A stretch of 16,683 bases of DNA from a bacterium (GTDB lineage: Bacteria > SM23-31 > JAUVVT01), in assembly GCA_030616165.1 (NCBI GenBank), contig JAUWXV010000058.1:1-16683 (forward strand), given 5' to 3'. Below the pieces are notes generated by a model, which saw only the letters and a program-made list of their open reading frames with translations, had not been told where the DNA came from and made no database searches. The position numbers were made by a program, and so were the translations under genes. The first letter of the stretch is position 1, and every line of letters starts with the position of its first letter. Of this stretch, positions 1 through 7,650 are shown piece after piece.

Positions 1-10
1 TGTCTTGTTT

Positions 11-17
11 CCTCTCC
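11..17 (-). promoter_or_regulatory. Possible Shine-Dalgarno of a gene just outside the left edge
   Basis: On the minus strand the last bases before the window edge read AAGGAGAGGAAACAAGACA. The GGAG/GAGG core sits about 9-13 nt from position 1, so a start codon beginning at or just past the edge would be well spaced. It lies about 110 nt downstream of the start site predicted from the sigma-54 promoter at 137-152. Both signals point to a minus-strand gene beginning beyond base 1. In flagellar clusters a fliK or flgD-type gene often follows fliJ, but that identity is inference only. Confidence 0.35.
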
Positions 18-136
18 TTGAATAATTGAACTAAATAAAACCGAAAACAAGGAAAAATTCATAAACGTAAATTAAACCTAATGTTATGTAAAATAATTCA
101 TAATAAATTAAACTTAATATTAAGTATTTAGATTTT

Positions 137-152
137 TGCAACTTTTATGCCA
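137..152 (-). promoter_or_regulatory. Sigma-54 promoter for the next (off-window) operon
   Basis: The minus strand reads TGGCATAAAAGTTGCA. The -24 GG and -12 GC dinucleotides have the exact sigma-54 spacing, and both hexamer cores (TGGCAT and TTGCA) are identical to those before flgB at 7530-7545. Transcription would start near 126 and run left out of the window, so the promoter serves a gene not seen here. It lies 135 nt after the stop of the last flagellar gene. The motif match is seen directly; activation by the regulator encoded at 7692-9080 is inference. Confidence 0.75.
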
Positions 153-262
153 CTAAATATCTCCTTTTACTTTAATCCCTAAATAATTAGCATAATTTAA
201 ATATTATCAATATAATATATAAATTTAAAGTTATATCAATACTATTTTATTCACAATATCAC

Positions 263-277
263 AGGAAAGTTTTTCCT
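263..277. promoter_or_regulatory. Candidate enhancer (upstream activator) palindrome
   Basis: A perfect inverted repeat AGGAAA-GTT-TTTCCT is centred at 270, about 120 bp upstream of the -24 element at 150 (roughly -144 from the predicted start). A sister site TGGAAA-AAG-TTTCCA occupies the equivalent position before the flgB promoter. NtrC-type activators bind palindromes at such distances. Alternatively it could be a weak terminator for the flgB operon, since it lies 9 nt after the final stop codon. However, no U-tract follows on the minus strand, which makes the terminator reading poor. Confidence 0.5.
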
Positions 278-286
278 ATCAAAATT

Positions 287-841
287 TTAATACATCACTG
301 CTCCAGATAGTCTTTGAGTTATTTCAATTGCTCTATCAATCGACATCTGCCCAAGAATTCTTGCTACTCTTCTATCGTCCATTAGTAAAAAAATCTCCAC
401 AATTGTCTGGTCATCAAGTTGAGAAATAATTGGTGCTGCTTCTTCGGGTCTCATTCCCTCACACACTTTAGCAAGTTTCTGAATACGCTCTTTTTCATAA
501 CCTTCTCTTTGCCCGGTTAACATTTCTAACTCCCGCTTAACCGCTTCCAAACTGTCTTTTTCATTATTAATCCGCTGCTGCTCTTCAGTTAGTTTTAGTT
601 TCTCCTGCCCAAGGTCAAGTTCTCTTTTCTCATAATCTCTTGCTCTTAACTGTTCAGCAGTTGGTATCCCGGTTATTAAAGATGAATCTACTATAGCAGC
701 CTCTTTTCGAAATATATTTACAATCCTTTCCTGTAAAGGAAGTTCCTTATCTCTAAATTTATATACCAAACCATATATAACTCCCAACATTATTATAAAT
801 GAGAATGCTGACATTACTAAAAATTTTAACAATATTTTCAT
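287..841 (-). CDS. MotE/YlxF-like flagellar membrane protein with MgtE-N domain
   Basis: This 184-residue protein has one N-terminal membrane segment (about residues 5-27), a short extracytoplasmic linker, a charged coiled coil (about 68-125), and a C-terminal FliG/MgtE N-type domain. In that domain the stretch KVCEGMRPEEAAPIISQLDD and the following IVEIFLLMDDRRVARILGQM are characteristic. The architecture matches the MotE/YlxF family, encoded after fliJ in many flagellar operons; MotE in alphaproteobacteria is a periplasmic chaperone for the motor protein MotC. The gene starts 24 nt after the fliJ stop and closes the operon. No clear Shine-Dalgarno precedes its ATG, so it may depend on translation of the genes ahead. 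Family assignment is good; a specific function here is not shown. Confidence 0.85.
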   Translation of the reverse strand: MKILLKFLVMSAFSFIIMLGVIYGLVYKFRDKELPLQERIVNIFRKEAAIVDSSLITGIPTAEQLRARDYEKRELDLGQEKLKLTEEQQRINNEKDSLEAVKRELEMLTGQREGYEKERIQKLAKVCEGMRPEEAAPIISQLDDQTIVEIFLLMDDRRVARILGQMSIDRAIEITQRLSGAVMY

Positions 842-865
842 CTTTAATTAATTTTAAATTATTCT

Positions 866-1327
866 TCAAATATTCAATCTCGTAATTAATTCCTCCTGAA
901 GAAAATACTTTGATAAAGAAATTTCATCGCCTTGAATCTGCTGATCTTTATCAAAATCATGTAAGTATTCCTCCCTTGTTTTTTGTTTAAGGTTTTCTAT
1001 GGCTTGCCTCTCTTTATAAGCCCATTCCAGTTTCTTTTTATTATTCTCAACTTCTTTCTCACACTCTGATATCCTATTAATCTGTCTTTGAATTTCAAAT
1101 ATTAACAGAGTCAAATAACTGCTGTAAAATCTCATCTCAAATATGGACAACCTCTTTCTCCCTCTTATTTCATTCTGATAGGTCTGTAATTTATCTCTAT
1201 GATTGTCAAGAACTAACTGTTCTGATTCCAAGACATTTAATGCATTTGCAAGTTCCCTTTCTCTTATTTGCTGAATCACCTCTTTAATATCAAGAACCCT
1301 CTGCAATCTGAATCTATATCTTTTCAT
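866..1327 (-). CDS. fliJ: Flagellar export chaperone / ATPase stalk FliJ
   Basis: The 153-residue protein is almost entirely charged alpha helix and opens with YRFRLQRVLDIKE, the usual start of FliJ proteins. FliJ forms a coiled coil that inserts into the FliI hexamer, links it to FlhA and helps deliver export substrates at the cytoplasmic face of the export gate. Length is close to the family norm of about 145-150. The gene begins 11 nt after the fliI stop without a convincing Shine-Dalgarno, which suggests translational coupling. Sequence conservation in FliJ is low, so position directly after fliI carries much of the weight. Confidence 0.9.
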   Translation of the reverse strand: MKRYRFRLQRVLDIKEVIQQIRERELANALNVLESEQLVLDNHRDKLQTYQNEIRGRKRLSIFEMRFYSSYLTLLIFEIQRQINRISECEKEVENNKKKLEWAYKERQAIENLKQKTREEYLHDFDKDQQIQGDEISLSKYFLQEELITRLNI

Positions 1328-1338
1328 TGGTCTATTAA

Positions 1339-2685
1339 TTAATTCACGGAAACATCTTTAACTAATTCAATTAATTTTTTTATTGATTCCTCAAATTCGC
1401 ATTTCTCGTAAATATCCTGCCTCAAGAATTGATTTACAGAATCAATAAGGCTGATTGCCTCATCAATTTTTGGATTACTCCCTTTAGAATACGCGCCGAT
1501 ATTAATCAAATCTTCAGATTCCCGGTATGTAGCAAGTAAATTTTTTAATTTATTAACAGCAATTCTTTGCTCATCACTGACCACATCAATCATTAACCTG
1601 GAAACACTTTCCATAACATCAACCGCAGGATAATGATTCCCATTCGCCAGCCTTCTTGATAATACTATGTGACCATCAAGGATAGACCTTGTAATATCAG
1701 AAACGGGCTCGCTAAGGTCATCTCCTTCTACCAACACTGTGTATATTCCTGTTATGCTTCCCTTTTCCGTCGCCCCGGCTCTTTCTAATAGTCTCGGCAA
1801 AAAAGCATACATTGATGGGGGATATCCTCTCGTAGTGGGAGGCTCCCCAATAGAAAGGCCAATCTCTCTTTGAGCAACAGCAATCCGACTTGCAGAATCC
1901 ATCAAAAGCATAACATCCATCCCTTTATCCCTGAAATACTCTGCAATAGCAGTTGCTGTCATTGCCCCCTTTATTCTTAAAAGAGCAGGCTTATCATTGG
2001 TTTCCACCACTACAACTGAATTCTTTAGCCCCTCTTCGCCAAGGTCTTTTTCAATAAAATCCCTGACCTCCCTTCCTCTTTCTCCAACCAAGCCGACTAC
2101 CGTCAAATCTGCTTTTGTATTTCTGGCTATCATTCCCATTAATACTGATTTCCCTATACCAGAACCCGAAAATATTCCCACTTTCTGACCTTTTCCAAGG
2201 GTAACAAAACTGTCAATAGAACGAATTCCGGTAATTATTGGTTCATTAATTCTCTTCCTATCCATCGCTCTGGGAGGTGAATTATCTATTGGATATTTAA
2301 CCTTTTCCCTTATCGCTCCTTTATTATCGATAGGTCTTGCCAGTCCGTCTACTACTCTTCCAATTATATCTTCACTGATTTCAATATAAAAAGGTTCTCC
2401 TGTTGTAAAAACCTCCGAGCCTGGTGCAATCCCCTTTAATTCACTCAAAGGCATAAGAAGAACCATATTATCTCTAAACCCTACTACCTCTGCAATCCCT
2501 TCTGATTTGCCTTCCCTGCTTCTAATAATACATTTTTCACCAATTCTGCTGTGAGGACCAATTGACTCGTAAACCAGCCCTATTACCTTAGTTATTCTAC
2601 CCTTTCTTTTAACAAAACTGTGTTCTTCTATTAAATTGTGATATTTTTTAAAAATCTTATCTGATATCTGAGATTCAAACTCCAA
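1339..2685 (-). CDS. fliI: Flagellum-specific ATPase FliI
   Basis: FliI hydrolyses ATP at the base of the flagellar type III export apparatus and releases substrates from chaperones. It shows the F1-beta-like layout: an N-terminal barrel (GRITKVIGLVYESIGP), a Walker A loop GSGIGKS, a Walker B region VMLLMDSASRIAVAQRE, and the family signature GEPPTTRGYPPSMYAFLPRL. An upstream ATG at 2721 would overlap fliH by 47 nt and has no ribosome-binding site. A TTG at 2683-2685 follows TGGAGG with a 9-nt gap, overlaps fliH by only 11 nt, and gives a normal-length N-terminus (448 residues). I therefore prefer the TTG, though 2721 cannot be excluded. The gene lies between fliH and fliJ in the standard order. 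Confidence 0.95.
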   Translation of the reverse strand: MEFESQISDKIFKKYHNLIEEHSFVKRKGRITKVIGLVYESIGPHSRIGEKCIIRSREGKSEGIAEVVGFRDNMVLLMPLSELKGIAPGSEVFTTGEPFYIEISEDIIGRVVDGLARPIDNKGAIREKVKYPIDNSPPRAMDRKRINEPIITGIRSIDSFVTLGKGQKVGIFSGSGIGKSVLMGMIARNTKADLTVVGLVGERGREVRDFIEKDLGEEGLKNSVVVVETNDKPALLRIKGAMTATAIAEYFRDKGMDVMLLMDSASRIAVAQREIGLSIGEPPTTRGYPPSMYAFLPRLLERAGATEKGSITGIYTVLVEGDDLSEPVSDITRSILDGHIVLSRRLANGNHYPAVDVMESVSRLMIDVVSDEQRIAVNKLKNLLATYRESEDLINIGAYSKGSNPKIDEAISLIDSVNQFLRQDIYEKCEFEESIKKLIELVKDVSVN

Positions 2686-3409
2686 GTTTCTTATCCTCCA
2701 GCAGAACTCTTTCCAATTCATTAAGTTTTGTTTCTAACCGTGCATCAACTTCTCCAGAATTCGTCTCCAATAAGCATCCGCCTCTTGTTATCTTATCATC
2801 TGATTCTATCTTAAAATTTTTCACATCCTTTAACGTATTTATCAGTTCCTTTTCATACTCCTTAATAACATTATAATCCTCTGGATTCAACTTAAGAACT
2901 AAATCAGTCTCATCCGAAATAAACTCAAGAGATTCTTTAATCATAGCCAATATAACTTTATCATCTTTTTCTATCTCCTTTTTAATAATCTTTCTAACTA
3001 TAAGATAACAAAGAGTTATAACTTCTTTTTCTGCTTCATGAATTACTAATTCTTTTTCATCCAAAATCTTTTTTGAAATACTAAGAAAATCATCTATCAA
3101 TGGTCTTATTTCGTCTTTACCCTCCTTAATACCTCCTTCTTTCCCGTCATTAAAACCTTGAGTATATGTCTCTTTCTTTTCTTGTTCGAATTGAGCAGTT
3201 AGTTTGCTTTTCTGTTCTTCAAGCGCAATCTTAACTTTTTCACTGACTTCTTCCTTCAGGCGCTTTTCAAATTCTTCTCTCTTTCGATTTTCTTCCTCTT
3301 CCTGCCTTCTTCTTTCCTCCTCTTCAGGTCCAATTACCTCATCAACAACAAAACCTTCAACAAATCTTATTTTTCTTATTGGCTTCGTAGATTTAATAAT
3401 ATTATGCAA
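2675..3409 (-). CDS. fliH: Flagellar assembly protein FliH (FliI negative regulator)
   Basis: FliH binds FliI and docks it to the export gate and the C-ring; it resembles the peripheral stalk of ATP synthases. The protein has a short N-terminus containing NIIKSTKP (typical of FliH), a long Glu/Arg/Lys-rich coiled coil, a glycine-patterned stretch (YTQGFNDGKEGGIKEGKDE), and a globular C-terminal domain ending near GGCLLETNSGEVDARLETKL, which is characteristic. The open frame extends to a TTG at 3463 deep inside fliG, with no ribosome-binding site. TTG codons at 3409 and 3412 follow GGGGAGGAGAAGAGGAAA and place NIIKS at the expected N-terminus. I use 3409, giving 244 residues. Its 3' end overlaps the start of fliI. 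Confidence 0.9.
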   Translation of the reverse strand: MHNIIKSTKPIRKIRFVEGFVVDEVIGPEEEERRRQEEEENRKREEFEKRLKEEVSEKVKIALEEQKSKLTAQFEQEKKETYTQGFNDGKEGGIKEGKDEIRPLIDDFLSISKKILDEKELVIHEAEKEVITLCYLIVRKIIKKEIEKDDKVILAMIKESLEFISDETDLVLKLNPEDYNVIKEYEKELINTLKDVKNFKIESDDKITRGGCLLETNSGEVDARLETKLNELERVLLEDKKLGV

Positions 3410-4418
3410 CAATTTCCTCTTCTCCTCCCCTTCCGGAGATAACGATTTCGCCTTCTTCTTCAAGGCTTCTGATTACTTCAACGATTTTCATCTGCGAGTC
3501 TTCAACATCCTTCAACCTCACAGGACCCATAAATTCAAGTTCTTCTTTAATTAATCCAGACGCTCTTTCTGACATATTTCTGAATATTGCGTCCTTCACT
3601 TCATCTGTTGCAACCTTCAGCGCAAGAGAAAGTTCTTTTGAATCTACCTCACGGAGAACCCGCTGAATAGAGCGGTCATCAAGAAGGACAAGGTCTTCGA
3701 ATACAAACATAAGGTTCTTTATCTCGGTTGCCAGTTCCGGATTCCTCTTTTCAAGATCTCCAAGTATAGTCTTTTCTGTGGACCTTCCCGCAAGGTTTAA
3801 TATCTGTGCAACAGCCTTAGCACCACCTGCTGCGCTGAGGTCTTGTCCAAATACTGTTTCTACTTGGGATTCAAGAATCCCTTCAATATCTGAAAGAAGA
3901 TCAGGGGATATCTTCCCCATTGTTGCTATTCGATATGCCACTTCTCCTTGAATTTCAGGTGGTAAATCTGCAACTATCTGAGCAGTTTGTTCTGGTTCAA
4001 GATTTGCAAGTATCAATGAAATAGTCTGCGGATGTTCATGTTGAATAAAATTCAATAATTGATTCGGATCAACCTCTTTCAGTAGTTTAAATCCGCTGAC
4101 ATGAATGGCAGACTCAACTTTTGATACAATTTCATGAGCTCTCCTTGGTCCAAGTGCTTTTTCAAGAAGGGCTTTTGCATATTCTATACCACCCTGAGAT
4201 ATATACTCCTGCGCCATTATCATTTGATAGAACTCTTCCACGACTGCCTCCATAACCGTAGAAGGTACATCTCGCATATTCGCTATTTCAATTGACAATT
4301 TTTCTATATCTTTATCCTTGAGATTTTTGAAAATCTGGGATGCCGATTCTACACCTATAGAAATTATAAGTATCGCCGCTTTCTGCCTCCCAGTTAGCTC
4401 TTCAAACGAAATTTCCAT
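3402..4418 (-). CDS. fliG: Flagellar motor switch protein FliG
   Basis: FliG sits on the cytoplasmic rim of the MS ring and transmits torque from the stator. The 338-residue length is normal. The N-domain (from about residue 5, LTGRQKAAILIISIG) binds FliF, the middle domain contains the EHPQ motif (about 128-131), and the C-domain has MFVFEDL (about 237-243). That is followed by the conserved charged helix, about residues 258-303, which faces MotA. All three domains look intact. It starts 3 nt after the fliF stop, and its 3' end overlaps the start of fliH, so the export-ATPase genes are likely co-translated with it. Confidence 0.98.
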   Translation of the reverse strand: MEISFEELTGRQKAAILIISIGVESASQIFKNLKDKDIEKLSIEIANMRDVPSTVMEAVVEEFYQMIMAQEYISQGGIEYAKALLEKALGPRRAHEIVSKVESAIHVSGFKLLKEVDPNQLLNFIQHEHPQTISLILANLEPEQTAQIVADLPPEIQGEVAYRIATMGKISPDLLSDIEGILESQVETVFGQDLSAAGGAKAVAQILNLAGRSTEKTILGDLEKRNPELATEIKNLMFVFEDLVLLDDRSIQRVLREVDSKELSLALKVATDEVKDAIFRNMSERASGLIKEELEFMGPVRLKDVEDSQMKIVEVIRSLEEEGEIVISGRGGEEEIVA

Positions 4419-4421
4419 TTT

Positions 4422-5897
4422 CTAAGTTCTCTCCTCTATTAACCATGTTTTAAGTAAGGAAGCCACATTTTCAGGTTTATCTCTTGAAAATTTTGACACC
4501 TGGTCGAGCATTTGCGTTCTTCTCTGCGCCTCAGCAGATATCTCTTCTTCTATGGCTTCCGCCTCGATATCAATAGCTGGTCGAGGTTTTGGTCTTGGTA
4601 ATAATAAATCAAGACTTTTAAAAATTGACCTCAATACTACTAAAAATATTATCCCGGCAAAAGACAAAATAGAATATCTAATTACTTTCCCTATAAACTC
4701 CTTTCTTTGTTCTGCTCTTATTCTCGCCTCTTCTGCCTCTCTCGCTGTTGTATCAAACGGAAATTCAACAATTTGAACCTGGTCTCCGCGGCCCTCATCG
4801 TATCCTATGGCAGCCATAATAGAATTTTGTAAATCATTCAACTCCTGCTGAGACCTCCCGGTATCTACCGTAACGGAAACTGAAATCTTTTCAATCTTAC
4901 CATATTTATCGTTAATTTCTTCAATGATTTTATCAATCTCATAATTTGTAATTGAACTCTCTCCTCTGGATGGAGTACCCAGGGTATCGGTAACCATTCC
5001 TGCTGATTCACTTCTATCCTCACTCCTTACTATTTGAGTTCCGGGTTCATATCTCTCACTTACCGTTGAAATTTGCTTGAAATCCATTTCTATAGTAACC
5101 CTTACAACCGATTTGCCAGGTCCTAATACTCTATTAAGCATTGACTCTATCTCTCTCCTAAATCCACTTTCAATTTCATTCTGGATTTCAATTTGATTTG
5201 CAGTCATTAAATAAACTTCGTCACGGTTAAGTTCTTTGGAAAGGTCATTCCCATATGAATCAATTATACTGACATTGCCAACTTTAAGCCCTTCCACACT
5301 CATTGCAATAGTCTTGGCAATGCTGTAAACATTTTCACGTGTCAATTCTGTCCCCGGACGAAGCGTTAAAACCGTAGAAGCAGTCGTCTCTTTCTGGTCT
5401 TCTATGAATAATGCCTCCTCTGGAAGAACTATATTAACTTTTGCTCTTTCAACATTTTCGATAATACGAATAGTTCTCGCAAGCTCTTCCTGCAGAGCCC
5501 TTCGATAATTGACCTTCTGAATAAAATCTGTTATTCCAAGATTTGGTCTGTCAAAAATCTCGTATCCCACTCCTGCTTGAGAGATTATTCCTTCTGCATT
5601 AGCCTCGATTCTTAATCCGGTCTCTTCCCCCTCAGGAACTAAAATCGCCGTCCCCTCTGTCTCAAGTTTATAAGGAATACCCTTTTCCTCAAGTTTTTCT
5701 ATCAGTGCCTGTGCATCTTTAGGGTCAAGATTCGAAAAAAGAACAACATAATCTTTCTGGCTCGCCCAAATCATCAACAACATTATTACTACTATACTTA
5801 TAATAGAAACAAGAAAGATTACAAATTTTTGAGTAGGATTTAACTTTTTTAATACACTCTGAATCTGTTTAAAAAATTGTCGGAAAAATTCTACCAT
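4422..5897 (-). CDS. fliF: Flagellar MS-ring protein FliF
   Basis: FliF oligomerises in the inner membrane to form the MS ring, the first structure built in the basal body. Two membrane segments are visible (about residues 24-45 and 405-424). They enclose the periplasmic ring-building motifs, including VLFSNLDPKDAQALIEKLEE and the stretch ending in VNYRRALQEELARTI. The C-terminal cytoplasmic tail ending KPENVASLLKTWLIEE is the FliG-binding peptide. At 491 residues it is somewhat shorter than the common 520-560 range, with the shortening apparently in periplasmic or linker parts. No Shine-Dalgarno is evident before the ATG. A 68-nt AT-rich spacer separates it from fliE. Confidence 0.97.
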   Translation of the reverse strand: MVEFFRQFFKQIQSVLKKLNPTQKFVIFLVSIISIVVIMLLMIWASQKDYVVLFSNLDPKDAQALIEKLEEKGIPYKLETEGTAILVPEGEETGLRIEANAEGIISQAGVGYEIFDRPNLGITDFIQKVNYRRALQEELARTIRIIENVERAKVNIVLPEEALFIEDQKETTASTVLTLRPGTELTRENVYSIAKTIAMSVEGLKVGNVSIIDSYGNDLSKELNRDEVYLMTANQIEIQNEIESGFRREIESMLNRVLGPGKSVVRVTIEMDFKQISTVSERYEPGTQIVRSEDRSESAGMVTDTLGTPSRGESSITNYEIDKIIEEINDKYGKIEKISVSVTVDTGRSQQELNDLQNSIMAAIGYDEGRGDQVQIVEFPFDTTAREAEEARIRAEQRKEFIGKVIRYSILSFAGIIFLVVLRSIFKSLDLLLPRPKPRPAIDIEAEAIEEEISAEAQRRTQMLDQVSKFSRDKPENVASLLKTWLIEERT

Positions 5898-5965
5898 AAT
5901 AATAAAATTTTTTTAATTAAATGATTATATTTTTTAGTTAAGCCGTTAATGGAATCCCGAAGATA

Positions 5966-6262
5966 TTAGACCTGCATCCTCATAATTTCTCGATAAGCAT
6001 CTATCATTTTGTTACGTATTTCCATCATTAATTCAAAGCTTGTCCCTGCTTTCTCAACAGCAATCATAACATCATGAATATCTTTAATTTCCCCTGTTAA
6101 AAGTTTTTCTACAGATTCTCCAGCGAACTTCTGAGCCTCATCTACATCGTTTATAAACTTCTTTAAAGTCTGTTCAAAATTTACCTCTTTCTTAATAGAT
6201 TCCTGCTCTTTGGGAAGTTGAATCGGAGTAATCTGTTTATTTATTTGAGGAATTTTGTTCAT
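5966..6262 (-). CDS. fliE: Flagellar hook-basal body adaptor FliE
   Basis: FliE is a small export substrate that joins the MS ring to the rod. The 98-residue protein has a polar, poorly conserved N-terminus and the diagnostic C-terminal helix containing VEKAGTSFELMMEIRNKM followed by DAYREIMRMQV. Length matches the family (about 100). An AAGGAG Shine-Dalgarno lies about 9 nt before the ATG. It is placed between flgC and fliF as in most flg/fli operons. Confidence 0.96.
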   Translation of the reverse strand: MNKIPQINKQITPIQLPKEQESIKKEVNFEQTLKKFINDVDEAQKFAGESVEKLLTGEIKDIHDVMIAVEKAGTSFELMMEIRNKMIDAYREIMRMQV

Positions 6263-6301
6263 CTATTAAAACTCCTTTTTACATTAATCAAAATTTCCTA
6301 A

Positions 6302-6799
6302 TTATATTTCTAATGCTTGCTGCATCATACTTTTTGCAGCACCAATAGCAGTTACATTCGCTTCATATGCCCTCGTAGCTACCATCATATTAACCATTTC
6401 GGTAATCATATTAATATTAGGATAAGCAGCAAATCCATTTTCATCAGCATCGGGATGGTCAGGCTCATAAACAAGACGTGGTGGCTTATCATCTTCAAGA
6501 ATACCATCAATTTTTACTCCCTGGGCATATTCTTCTCTTACCTCTCGAAATGCTTTATTATCAATATGCCATTTATTTGTCCTTTTTAACTTTATAAATT
6601 CTTCTTTAAGGATAGTTAAAAATTGTGCTCTTTTAGCCGGACTCAAAATCACCTGCTGCCTCTTATATGGACCCCCTTTTTCAGTTCGAGTAGATTCAGC
6701 ATTTGCGATGTTACTTGCAATTATATTAAGTTTTGTGCGCTGAGCTGTTAGACCTGTTGCACTTATATCTATTGATGAGAATAATCCTTGTATTGACAT
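6302..6799 (-). CDS. flgC: Flagellar proximal rod protein FlgC (with internal insertion)
   Basis: FlgC forms part of the proximal rod crossing the periplasm. The N-terminus (ISATGLTAQRTKLNIIASNIANAEST) and the C-terminus (EMVNMMVATRAYEANVTAIGAAKSM) are the conserved rod/hook coiled-coil ends. The DPxHPDADENG-type motif reads EPDHPDADENGFAAYPNINM. At 165 residues it is longer than the usual 134-150. The extra length is a basic, Lys/Arg-rich stretch at about residues 61-91, between the N-terminal region and the GVKIDGI segment. The gene is followed 39 nt later by fliE but preceded by an unusually long 240-nt spacer after flgB. Confidence 0.97.
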   Translation of the reverse strand: MSIQGLFSSIDISATGLTAQRTKLNIIASNIANAESTRTEKGGPYKRQQVILSPAKRAQFLTILKEEFIKLKRTNKWHIDNKAFREVREEYAQGVKIDGILEDDKPPRLVYEPDHPDADENGFAAYPNINMITEMVNMMVATRAYEANVTAIGAAKSMMQQALEI

Positions 6800-7039
6800 T
6801 TACTGATAAACCTGAATTTATTGCCTAAATTTCTTCTTTTGATTTAAATATTACTAAAATTTTGTAAATTTTTATTTTTCAATAAAAAACGATTATATTT
6901 AATCCTCTTACTAAATTATCGGAAATTTACTAAAATTTCGTTAAATATTATACACTTATTAATATATTTTATCCTCAAAAACTCTCACAATACGATTACA
7001 ACATAATTTAAATAACTATAACCCTTAAGAATTTTTATC
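6800..7039 (-). other. Long AT-rich spacer between flgB and flgC
   Basis: FlgB and flgC are normally adjacent, yet 240 nt separate them here. No open frame of note, hairpin terminator or sigma-54 motif is visible. On the minus strand the sequence TCCGATAA at 6916-6923 matches seven of eight bases of the sigma-28 -10 box, but the matching -35 (TAAC at 6940-6943, 16-nt gap) is weak. Two similar stretches containing AAATTTTAGTAA occur about 80 nt apart. Most likely a long untranslated spacer; an internal promoter is possible but unproven. Confidence 0.4.
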
Positions 7040-7474
7040 TTATCTAACCCCTTCTCCCCTTATAGCCGACTTTAATCTGCTAAATATATTCCCAATCAAA
7101 ATAGAAGCACCTTGATATCTAATTTGATTCTTCGCAAGTTCTGCCATCTCTTTATCTATGTCCACATTATTCATTCCGCTTGGAAGAGTCGGGTCTTTCG
7201 GAATAATATATTTCGGCTTTACTTTCTCTATTTCCCTTTTGCCAATGGGCATATGCTTTTCATGCGTAACGTAGCCTCTAATCCCTTCTTTCTTAAAAGC
7301 CGCTTTTAAATCTTCTTCAAATGTTACTTCCGACCTTCTAAATCCCGGTGTATCCACATTTGCAATATTATCCGCAATAGATTTCTGCCTCATTGAATAT
7401 GCTCTTAATCCCTTATGTAAAAGTGGTATATTAGTCTTTCGAAAAATGAAATTCGGAATATCTACCAGTTTCAT
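7040..7474 (-). CDS. flgB: Flagellar proximal rod protein FlgB
   Basis: FlgB is a proximal rod subunit exported through the flagellar type III system. The 144-residue protein has the rod N-terminal motif MRQKSIADNIANVDTPGFRR and the C-terminal coiled-coil motif NNVDIDKEMAELAKNQIRYQ, both diagnostic, and a normal family length. It is the first gene of the flagellar operon. A sigma-54 promoter lies 56 nt upstream, giving a predicted 5' leader of about 45 nt. The Shine-Dalgarno before the ATG is weak. Confidence 0.97.
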   Translation of the reverse strand: MKLVDIPNFIFRKTNIPLLHKGLRAYSMRQKSIADNIANVDTPGFRRSEVTFEEDLKAAFKKEGIRGYVTHEKHMPIGKREIEKVKPKYIIPKDPTLPSGMNNVDIDKEMAELAKNQIRYQGASILIGNIFSRLKSAIRGEGVR

Positions 7475-7529
7475 AATATAGTCGATACTATTCTGCTATA
7501 TGTAATTGAGGAAATTTATATAATTTTTT

Positions 7530-7545
7530 TGCAATTAATATGCCA
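7530..7545 (-). promoter_or_regulatory. Sigma-54 promoter of the flgB operon
   Basis: The minus strand reads TGGCATATTAATTGCA, with GG and GC 12 bp apart, matching the sigma-54 consensus TGGCAC-N5-TTGCA at all but one core base. Predicted transcription start is near 7519, giving a 45-nt leader before flgB. An NtrC-type activator with the GAFTGA loop is encoded immediately upstream. This fits the common arrangement in which early or middle flagellar genes depend on RpoN. Confidence 0.85.
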
Positions 7546-7650
7546 TAATACAAAAATCTCTTAAATTAATAAGAAATTAACATAACTTATATATTTTCAA
7601 TGTAATAAATTTTAATTAAATCCCTCTTTAATATAAAAATCTATAATATA

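Noticed and set aside
263-277. Rho-independent terminator of the flagellar operon
   Set aside because: The stem is only 6 bp of mostly A-T pairs and no U-run follows on the minus strand; the match to the flgB-upstream palindrome makes a protein-binding site likelier.
6916-6943. Sigma-28 promoter in the flgB-flgC spacer
   Set aside because: The -10 box TCCGATAA is good, but the only -35 candidate (TAAC) is a poor match at a 16-nt gap; in such AT-rich DNA this is not enough to call.
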